From: Ilex aquifolium
Taxonomy: Eukaryota; Streptophyta; Magnoliopsida; Aquifoliales; Aquifoliaceae
Length of the DNA stretch: 64,000 nt
NCBI GenBank assembly: GCA_951799425.1
Contig: OX637391.1
Coordinates: forward strand, 25,096,551 to 25,160,550
Direction: 5' to 3'
Shown here piece after piece: positions 55,688-64,000 of this stretch. Under the pieces are notes generated by a model. It was given only the letters and a program-made list of their open reading frames with translations, searched no databases and had not been told where the DNA came from. Position 1 is the stretch's first letter. Each line of letters starts with the position of its first letter. The position numbers and the translations under genes were made by a program.

Positions 55688-58271
55688 TGTAAAACCCGAG
55701 AAAACTTAAACCTTTGTGAAAAAGGGCAAAACGGTAAATTGCCACTACGGTACAGGTTGTAAACCTGAATTTTTCTAGAACTCGGATGACGAAACGGACC
55801 TCACCGTTGGATTCGTCTCGCGAAATCTAGTTACCACGTCAAATTTCGTTGAATTCCGAGATAGTCGGATTTTTCGCGTTTTACGAGACGAACGGGCCCC
55901 GGGTGACCCTGTACACGAAATTTTTATAAAATTTCCAAGTTTGGGGAAATATTAGACACAAGTTAAAATAAAAATAATTCGAACTTGAACCGGAGCGAAA
56001 TTTAATCGTTTCGGGATTAAAACGGACCCGAAATTAAATAGGACGTGTGGCGAATTGTGGGCCAAGTATTCTAAAATATAAATAGGGGGAAAAATTAGAT
56101 TTTCCCCATTGTTCAGCCGGTTGTTCAGCCGATAGAGAGAAAGAGGGAGAAAAGAGAGAAAACTCACCTTCTCTCTACGATCTACGGTGCTACGGACCTC
56201 GAATCCACGCAAGCCAAGAATTAAAGTCGCTCTACTCATCGAGGGCTACGCGGCTATACCAAAAAGCGCAAGTTTTACCGAAGATCAAGGTACGGGATTT
56301 TCGAGAAGTGAGGGTTTTTGCTTGAATCGGGTCTTGGAACTTCCCTCAGTCGTTCCTCACGCTTCAAGAGGTAGGGTTTCTTCCTACTAAGGTTTATTCC
56401 AAGGCTATAATGTTTTTATGGAATGGGTAGGATGATAGCCTATGTATCTCTTGCCTATTGTCGTGAAATTTGGGTGAATTGGGTATTGAAATGGGTAAAG
56501 GAAAATCCTAGTTTGGATAGGTATTTAGAAGTTACTAAATGTGATTTCTATGATTGGATATGTGAAATGAACCCAATGTGAATTCATGTGTTATGTGAAA
56601 AGGTGGGCATGTTATGTGTTTATATATGTATATGCCTTGAAATTCTAGTATGTTGATAACATGCTTGAAATTTGTATTATGGGAATTATATGCTAATGAT
56701 ATGATTTCGCCATGAAATATGAGAAGTGTGATGAGAATGTTCATATGTCACTCATACCATATCGAACATTAAATTATTGTTGCAATGGAGCATCACATTG
56801 CATATGCACGGGAACATCGCATTTAGTGGGTGAGTGTGCATGATTGTTGTCCTCACCACGTGTGGTGGATGGCGAGTGGGCTCGAGTAATATGGGTCGGT
56901 GACCTAGTCGAGTCGCACGGTTTGCATGGTTAATAGGGTTGGGGTAGCAAGAAGGGCTAGACTATCCCTCGGGTGAGAGACCCGGTGATGGGATACGCAC
57001 TCCCTTGGCTCGGTCCATGAAGTGTGTGGGTGTACGCGGAACCTTCGGTGGAAGTCCGTCAATTCCGTGTGGGTTGGGTGACCCTTGGTGTGAGTCCATG
57101 AACATCCACCCCTACAAAGACCCTAGAATGAAATGTCATTTGATGTGAAACATAAATGACGGATTGGTACACATTGGCACTTGCATGTGTAGAGGAGCCG
57201 GGAAGGGCTCGGTTGATGTGCATGAGTGAGTCTCACCTCATTTCATAGCATGGCATTACATGTTTCAACATGGAATATATTCTTGTTGTGGATTGTTGAT
57301 TGATAGCATGTGAACATTTCATATGCATTTAGGTTGGAGAGTAGCCTCTTTAGGAGATACCCTATTGAGCGTGGCTCACCCTTTATGGGAAAAACATTTC
57401 AGGTGTGGGTTTTGCACCGGCGGATGGCTCACTTGGAGAGCATCAAGCATGAAGGGGGCCGGCTTGTGGCCTTAGTTTGAGTTTTGTAAAACCTTTAACA
57501 AAATTCCATTTTGATGTATATATATTATGGAATGAATTGTGATAGAGCTTGTATGAGTTGTGTATTATATGGAAAATCTCATTAAACATGTGTTGGATGA
57601 GTTTGGAGTGTATGGGGTAGCTTTAAGGATGGTTTGGAGGGGAAAGAAATCCATTTTTTTGCTCACAGTCTGAAAACCTACCGGAAGGTGTATGTCGGCC
57701 TTCCGGAAGGTTTTGCTAAAAACCCTGGATGCCTTGTTCACGGCTAATACCTTCCGGAAGGTTTTGCCCACTGGAATAAACCTTCCGGAAGATTTTAGCT
57801 ACTGGAGTAAAACCTACCGGAAGGACTTGTCTACTGGAATGGACCTTCCGGAAGGTTTTGCCTTGGGTTTCTTTTTGACTGCCAAATTCTTCCGGAATGT
57901 TTTGTTTTCTGGAATGAACCTTCCGGAAGGTTTTTGCTACTGATGTCGACCTTCCGGAAGTTCTTGCATTTGATTCTTTTCATTTAACTGTTCTTGCAGC
58001 GACCTTCCGGTAGGAGTATGTCGACCTTCCAGAAGGTTTTCCAAAAATTTGAAATTTTCAAAATGCTTAGCCATGCTTTTGGGCTTTGTTTTCTTTGGTT
58101 CCTATGACATAAATGGACATAAATTGAGGTATAATTGACCTTGTGGATGGTAAATCTGGTTAAAAGCATGTGAATGACGTGGTGTCGGGATATACGACTA
58201 TCACGAGTATTTCCGCGGGTTGACGGATGGTCAACGGTTAATAAAGGACCCCCGGGTTTTGGGGCGTCACA
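55688..58271 (+). mobile_element. Solo Tekay/Del-type LTR (perfect target duplication ATGAG)
   Basis: 2,584 bp, TGTAAAACCC..GGGGCGTCACA, flanked by ATGAG at 55,683-55,687 and 58,272-58,276. It is in + orientation and homologous over most of its length to the reverse complement of the chromovirus LTR (30,280-32,654), including CTCGGATGACGAAACGGACC and the long middle part. In the slot where the chromovirus LTR has GTACCGGTAC units it carries at least ten CCTTCCGGAAGG-type units (57,675-58,040). Confidence 0.92.
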
Positions 58272-58276
58272 ATGAG

Positions 58277-58859
58277 TTAGTAGTTGTTTACCGGTTTGAT
58301 CAGATGAAGTAGTCTTATTCTTGAATTGGGGATTTTGACTCAAAAATAGGGCTAGTCTACTGTCGAGTTATTTTTTTTCAATTGAATAGGTTAATTGGGA
58401 AGATGTTCAATTGTATATCTTCTTGCTTACCTGTCGACAACTAAGACTTGAAACAGTAATTCTTGTAATCACTATAATTGAATTAATTCTACTAATAAAT
58501 TTAATTGATTTAGGTACACATTTGTTAATTAAATTGAGTGTTTAACGAATATCTACCCCTTGGGTGAAGCCTGGTCATAAGCTCAAGTGAGTTATTGAAT
58601 TTGAGTCAAAATACCTAATCATGGTGGGGTGATCTATACCGATTAACCGGTTCTTTTATTTATGTGTTATTTCTTTAATTAATTCAGTTTTCCAACTCTC
58701 AAACACTCTCAAAATTAATTTTTTTTTTTTGTTTTATTACCCCTTGAGCCAACTATCTTCCTTGAGGAGACAACCTCGATAATCGATTGAGTTACAAATG
58801 ACACCCCTTCCTGCGCTTGGGAATTCATATTAATTAAATACAACTCTGAGAAACAAGCA
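58277..58859 (+). mobile_element. LTR, right part (starts at 54,959)
   Basis: Continuation after the solo LTR. It contains GAGGAGACAACCTCGATAA and GCGCTTGGGAATTC blocks comparable to the 3' halves of the LTRs at 516 and 36,688. It ends ..GAGAAACAAGCA at 58,859, matching the CAAGCA ends of those LTRs. Without the insert the LTR is about 1.3 kb. Confidence 0.65.
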
Positions 58860-60370
58860 GTCTCCTCGAGGAAATCTTTGGTAAACCAAGGTGATTGAAG
58901 AAAGTAAGAGTAAAGAGTTCTTTGAAATTGAGGATTTTAGTAATTAACTAAACTAAAGGTAAATTCAATAAGAGAAAGAACCAGATAATCTTCATATTCC
59001 ATCCCACCTATGAACATAAAGTTACACTCTAAATTTATAACTCATTCGAGTTCGTAATCAAACTCCCTCAGACGGATGATATTCAATAAAAACCTCAATT
59101 AGTAAAAGTAGTGATTTTGGTAACAAATAAGTTGATGGAATAATTTGTATCCCATTGATTGCAGGGACTCCAATAATTATCCGTGAGAAACTCAATTGTC
59201 TACGGATAATAAAGGATGTGTACAAATCAATTAGGTTTCCGAAAAATAACTATTCAATCATTCAATCTCGTACATCATAAAAAACCCTAGTTTAGAGTAT
59301 AAGCCCTAGTTCATAGGTTAGGAGTCCTTGCTCGATTATCCGGGAAGGAAACTACTCACTCATAACGTTAAAACTAAAAAAAAGCATTGAAAGAAACATA
59401 ATTGAATTCAAGAAATAAAGATTGAAGCTGTAAAATAAAACTAAATATAAAATCACCTTGTATTGAAGAACTAAAGTAAAGTTGATTACACTTAAATAAC
59501 TAAATCAAATCGACTTGAAATTGAAGAACAATACTCTAAAACTAAGACAAAGCAACAAAAATAAAGTATGAATGCTAAGGAAAATAAGAACAGAATTGTA
59601 GAGAAGAAAAAGAATCTGAAGAGCTTCAAAGGTATCTTTTCCTTCATGAAAGGTCTTCCATTTATAGTGTGCAGAAGGAAAGTCTTTAGATTTTTCTTCC
59701 TTGAAAATATATCTTATTTCTATTGGTAGAGAATCCCCAAAAGATATGGCAAAAATCAGACTTTAATTAGAGTTTCCTATCAAAATCTACCTCGACCTAC
59801 TAGTAGAACACCATTCTGTCGAACGACCTACTAGTAGCAAATAGATTTCCTACCAGTATAAACTTGATCTGTCAAATTCCTGTAGCCTCTTCTACTGGTA
59901 GGAAATAAGCCCACCTACTGGTAGAACATCATTATGTCTACTCTAGAGAGCTCTGCTACCGGTAGAACATCATTATGTCTACATATTACTGTTCATTATA
60001 GAGGGCCTTTCTACCGGTAGAACATAATTTCACCTTCCAGTAGATTACACACTGTCTTCTTTCCTACCAGTAGAATCCATTTCTACTGGTAGATTCTTCA
60101 TTCTAGCACCCTCCCCCTAGTAGATTTACCTTCGGTAGAACATGACTTTTATGAATTTCTTCCCTAAGGCCTTCGGTTTCACTTCTAATCGATCACACTG
60201 AAGTCTAACTTGTTCAACACCATTATCATGATGCTCCATGTCTAACTTTACACTTGTACTACCTGCAAACACAAAATCAACACAGTAATCGCAAAATAAG
60301 CTAAGTAAAGCAAGTTAATCTACTAGCAAACCTAATGTGAGGATGTTTAACTATAAAATAGTGCAAGAAT
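58860..60370 (-). mobile_element. Probable LTR in minus orientation with CTACCGGTAG units
   Basis: Noncoding. Read on the minus strand it has the general layout of the LTRs at 516 and 54,959, with a cluster of TTCTACCGGTAGAA-type palindromes (59,796-60,092; variants CTACTAGTAG, CTACCAGTAG, CTACTGGTAG). The right limit is set by the chromovirus-type LTR beginning at 60,371. Terminal TG/CA and target duplication are not resolved. Confidence 0.5.
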
Positions 60371-60418
60371 TATGACGCCCCAAAATCCAGGGGTCCTTTC
60401 TCAACCCGTTGATTGATC
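60371..60418 (-). mobile_element. Tekay-type LTR fragment, first piece
   Basis: TATGACGCCCCAAAATCCAG then GGGTCCTTTCTCAACCCGTTG matches the 3' terminus (reverse complement) of the chromovirus LTR at 41,545. It is interrupted after 48 bp by a solo LTR and resumes at 61,981. Confidence 0.8.
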
Positions 60419-61974
60419 TGACTTGAATAGTGTAGTACACCCAAGTATAAGTGGTCAAATTGCAATATAATTCTCGGTTTAAGTTCGAGGTCGAACCCAC
60501 AGGGAGCTAAATATTGAAATTCAAAATAAAAACGGTGAAACTGTTACAAATACAAAATGTAATGAAATAGCTCGTGGTGTGAGCTTAGAACAATTAAAAT
60601 GAACAATTAATTAAAACTGTAGAAAGACAATAATTGAAAAGTACCCATTAGTTCGGGGATTCCACATGCATTGTATTCTTTATGTTATTGGAAATGCCAC
60701 CTTACAACAAATTAACTCCCATTTTACTGGAAAGTCAACTGGTAGGTCTGATGTATATTAAACCATAACACAACAACTGATTAGGTTAGCCGGTAGATCT
60801 TTGTACCATGCATCAGTTAAATAATCCTAGTAAACCAGAAGGAAAACCATTTAGGAGGAATGCTACATTTATTCAACCGGCAGCTTGATTATTCACTAAT
60901 GATGAGATTCTGGTTTATGCATTGAATCAAAAGCATTGGTTATGCCGAGACTTAACCCGTCTATAACCAATCTATCGACTGTTACATAAAGCCCAATCAC
61001 ATACATCACTGTATCATGCATGAAGTACATAATTAGTAGAGGTAGTATGGTATATAGCATTAAGTACCGCTCGGTGTTCATAACCACGAGCATATTATAA
61101 ATGTAACCATCCAGCAATTAAAGGAGGTATAAACATTAAAGCATAGATAGAACATTGGCATTTCCAACTTAAACAATATCATACATGTGTTCACCCTTCA
61201 CCGAAGGGTATAAGCAGACTACTCATGCCCCATTGCTATAGACGAGCAAGAGGTGCGATATAGTTCCATTACAAACAAAACAAAATACAAAACAATCCTT
61301 CCCCGATGAATAGTTGAAATACTACCACTCTTATTACCGGTTAGGCCACAAAAGTGGGAAAAGTTCAACCCTCAAAGTAAAAATGAATAAACATAAATGT
61401 CGAAGAAAAGAAGCTGGCTAGAAGTGGTTCGGCAGGGTTTCGCTTTACTGTTTCTCTCTCTCTCTCTCTCTCTCTTTGACTGTCTCTAACTCTCTCTGAA
61501 CTCTCTGGCGAAGTTCTGACGAAATATGATGGAATGCCTTGAAACTGAAGCGGAGCTGGATATTTATAGAAGCTGGGAAAGGGCTTGAGGCGGTTTGCAT
61601 GGGACTGGCCAATCAGGTGAATTGCTGCATTTTTGGACCAATGGGAGGATAGGAGGAAGTTGAGGTGGTTTAGCCACCGTCCGGACGCCATCACCACCGT
61701 CCAGACGGTGCTATTTCTCTGGATTTATCCTTTGCTTGATTGATGTTGTAATGTGATATTTGCACTTGCCTCTCCGGCATTATTTAGCTTTTACACTTCC
61801 ATCCTCCTAACTTTGCATAATTTTGCACAAAACCCTGCAAAATGTCAAGTTTCATGCATTAACCCTAATTTATGCACTAACCCTAATTTCACGTAACTTG
61901 ATTGTTTTAACCTAATTCTTTAAAACAATTAACCAAATAACCTAATTCATTATTGCACTATTTAGGTTTAATCA
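60419..61974 (-). mobile_element. Solo LTR, minus orientation (target duplication TTGATC)
   Basis: 1,556 bp, + strand TGACTTGAATAG..GTTTAATCA, flanked by TTGATC at 60,413-60,418 and 61,975-61,980. In its own sense the 3' end carries CCCTGTGGGTTCGACCTCG, typical for Athila/Tat LTR ends. It has a (CT)n run at about 61,452-61,485 and palindromes CCGTCCGGACG and CACCGTCCAGACGGTG at 61,675-61,710. Confidence 0.82.
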
Positions 61975-61980
61975 TTGATC

Positions 61981-62227
61981 ACCTATCAACCCACGGAAAT
62001 ACCCGTGAGTATTGCATAACCCAATATCACGTCTTTACACCCCATTCACCGGGATCATAACCAAAATAGACTTTGGGCAGAGTCTCCTTTGTACGAGAGC
62101 CTTACCCAATTCCGTAACCTATGCATGCAATAATCATATGACCATTCCAAGGTCCAAACCCTATCAACTAAGAATTAATATTTAACCAATTATATCATTC
62201 AAATGAAAGACCTCAAAAGGTGAAGGC
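61981..62227 (-). mobile_element. Tekay-type LTR fragment, second piece
   Basis: Resumes ACCTATCAACCCACGG and AAATACCCGTGA, matching the chromovirus LTR terminus region (30,320-30,420). It continues with GGGCAGAGTCTCCTTTGTAC, which also occurs at 46,870. It is cut at 62,228 by the next LTR. Confidence 0.78.
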
Positions 62228-63493
62228 TAATTAGCACAAAACATTGCATATATTGTATGTTGTTATGCCCTTTTATACTTGCTTTTGTTGTGAATTTTGG
62301 GAGAAATGCATTTAATCATTTCTTTAATGAAGTTTTGTGTGAATGTAGGTGAAAAGTTGTAAATGACTTGAGTTAAGCTCCCATCGTAATGGTTAAAGTC
62401 AATGAAGATGAGGGGATAGTTTAAAGGAAGGATTGGATGGTGAAGAAACTAAGAAAAATGCATTTTGGATAAAAACCTTCCAGAAGGTTTACACTTGGTC
62501 TGCCTATTCACTGCCAAAACCTTCCGGAAGGTTTTGTTTACTGGAATGAACCTTCTGGAAGGTTTATATCGACCTTCCAGAAGGTTTTTCTCACTGGACT
62601 GCTGTTTCATCTATTCCTGCACAAACCTTTCGGAAGGTTTGCATCAACCTTCTGGAAGGTTTTGCCCAGAATGCCTAGACAGCCTGCAATTCAAGCTCTG
62701 CGATTTGGGGGCCCCACCTAAACTTCTCCCACTTGTCCCCTAACATCTCTTACACACATACAAGCCTCCCCTCACCTCAAGTTGGACTTTGGAGGCCATT
62801 GCATTAATGAGGAGGAGAGAGAAGAGCCAAGCCAAGGGAGTTGCAGGCTAGACTTGTCCTAGCCTGCCCAAGCCATCAAGTCAGCCCCCTATGGATGGAA
62901 AACCTGTCACACACCTAGAGAGAGCTCCATGGACGAAAATGCAAGCATTCTTGGACAATTATTCAACATTGTAGAGATATAGAGTGAGAAGCTCCAAGAA
63001 AGAAGACATAGTTTAGAGAGAGAAAGCTTAGATTTTTACATTTCTTCCATCCATTTCACTTGTAATCTTTTGTAAGAATCTTGTAAGCTTCATTTATTGT
63101 CTTTAACGTCATTTATTTCAAGTACATTTGTAAGTTTAAATACACCATTTAGATTCTACCATTGTTGTAGTAAGTTTTCTACATTTCAAGCTTTTAAAAT
63201 GGGTATTCAATGCATTTCTTCTTAGTTAACTTTTCTGGCATTAAGTTAAGTTTCAATCTTCATTTCTTTACAATTTCTCCCTACTTCATTTATGTTCTTC
63301 CATTAAGTATGAGTAGCTAAGCTTTAAGTTGGCTAATCCAAGGGAGAATTCCTCTTGGGTATGCTAAATCAACTCTTTTTCATTCCTCCTTGTAGTGTAT
63401 GATGATTTGGTTTGACCTGGTTGAATATGTATAAGCCATACTCATATTATAGGATGATGTTAAGAGATTAGGGTTGACGGAGTAAGTCAAGTA
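62228..63493 (+). mobile_element. 5' LTR of a retroelement related to the left-edge element
   Basis: TAATTAGCACAAAACATTGC (first G mutated to A) is homologous to the LTR start at 516. The AACCTTCCGGAAGGTT cluster is at 62,472-62,664 and the downstream homologous blocks (CTAGACAGCCTGCAATTCAA, GCCTGTCACACACCTA) follow. It ends ..AGTCAAGTA before the primer site. Confidence 0.82.
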
Positions 63494-63497
63494 TTTT

Positions 63498-63515
63498 TGG
63501 TGCCGTTGTTGGGGA
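63498..63515 (+). other. Degenerate tRNA-Asp primer binding site
   Basis: TGGTGCCGTTGTTGGGGA differs from the Athila-type primer site at 46,203 by C-to-T changes only, and lies four bases after the LTR end. It shows that this LTR family belongs to a tRNA-Asp-primed (Athila/Tat) lineage. Confidence 0.85.
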
Positions 63516-63675
63516 AGACAAAGCGTTGAATTGAGAAGGTGATTTTCGAATGACGGAGGTAAGTCCCGTGAATTCTCATCACGGGCTGAGGTACATCGCT
63601 CCTTGTATGTCCTCCGACGAGGTCAATGCGGGATTTTCTCCAACCCACACGTAGCACCACTCCTTCTTGCATTCT
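63516..63675 (+). mobile_element. Internal leader of the retroelement with LTR 62,228
   Basis: A short frame from ATG 63,550 (MTEVSPVNSHHGLRYIAP) runs to a TAG. The region is cut after ATTCT by another LTR at 63,676. No recognisable gag. Confidence 0.6.
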
Positions 63676-64000
63676 TGATGAGCACAAAATATTGTATATT
63701 TGATGGCCTCATTACATGCATTTTAAACTCAACTTTGTAATTAATTACTTAGAGTTAGCCGAAATTATGAATAATGTTGAATTTTTTATGTTGCAGTAAT
63801 TATAGCTTAAATGATGGATTTTAGAACCTTGCAACTAAGTGTGGATGTGTGGTGAAGGCATGGACACATTACTTGAGGATTTGGAGGCTTAAAAGTGAAA
63901 TAAATCAAGGAGGTATGGGTGCTTGGTAACAAAGGCACCAGCACCCACACCATTTGGTTGTAGTACCTCGGTTTTCCTCCTGTTTGACCATGATCCACTT
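63676..64000 (+). mobile_element. LTR, left part, runs off the window
   Basis: TGATGAGCACAAAATATTGT then GATGGCCTCATTACATGCAT closely follows the first 325 bp of the solo LTR at 36,688. The left flank ATTCT (63,671-63,675) is the expected target duplication; its partner is outside. Confidence 0.85.

Noticed and set aside
57675..58040. Regularly spaced palindromic repeats resembling a CRISPR array
   Set aside because: The units vary, spacing is irregular, spacers are shared between copies, there are no cas genes and the DNA is a plant LTR.

Overview
The window is nuclear DNA of a flowering plant, most likely a eudicot. It holds one clearly intact protein-coding gene, with GT-AG (and one GC-AG) introns and a plant IRE1 architecture. 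Nearly everything else is nested LTR retrotransposons, a degenerate hAT transposon and small TIR elements. I cannot name the species from sequence alone.

Left part (1-10,978). Bases 1-2,211 are the 3' end of an LTR retrotransposon (acidic ORF tail, polypurine tract, 3' LTR) that landed in a hAT transposase gene, now a pseudogene (2,212-5,125). Then come about 4 kb of AT-rich DNA with two or three weak candidate exons of an unidentified gene, and a 650-bp TIR element with a perfect 8-bp target-site duplication (9,460-10,125).

Centre (10,979-24,374). A seven-exon gene on the + strand encodes an IRE1-type ER stress sensor: signal peptide, lumenal domain, one transmembrane segment, protein kinase and RNase (KEN) domain. 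I assembled it by hand to 914 codons. Intron 4 uses a GC donor. Intron 1 carries a broken fragment of a SPATA20/YyaL-type thioredoxin-fold gene, and intron 6 carries a nested TIR element with a 9-bp target duplication.

Right part (about 25,000-64,000). This is a retrotransposon graveyard. The backbone is a minus-strand Ty3/gypsy Tekay/Del chromovirus (30,280-43,318; gag, protease, RT, RNase H, integrase, chromodomain, tRNA-iMet PBS). Two solo LTRs, each with a 5-bp target duplication, split its pol gene. An Athila-like element (tRNA-Asp PBS) cuts its 5' LTR and is itself cut by another LTR. Further right are a Tat-like RT fragment, a copia gag pseudogene and at least six more LTRs nested in each other.

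The most striking observation crosses these elements. Most of the well-resolved LTRs carry a cluster of short self-complementary motifs (CCTTCCGGAAGG, GTACCGGTAC, CTACCGGTAG, AGCGC..GCGCT or CCGTCCGGACGG). The same motif cassette is found in LTRs of unrelated lineages, and LTRs of one lineage carry different cassettes in the same slot between homologous flanks. Copy number of the motif also differs between the two LTRs of the single chromovirus.
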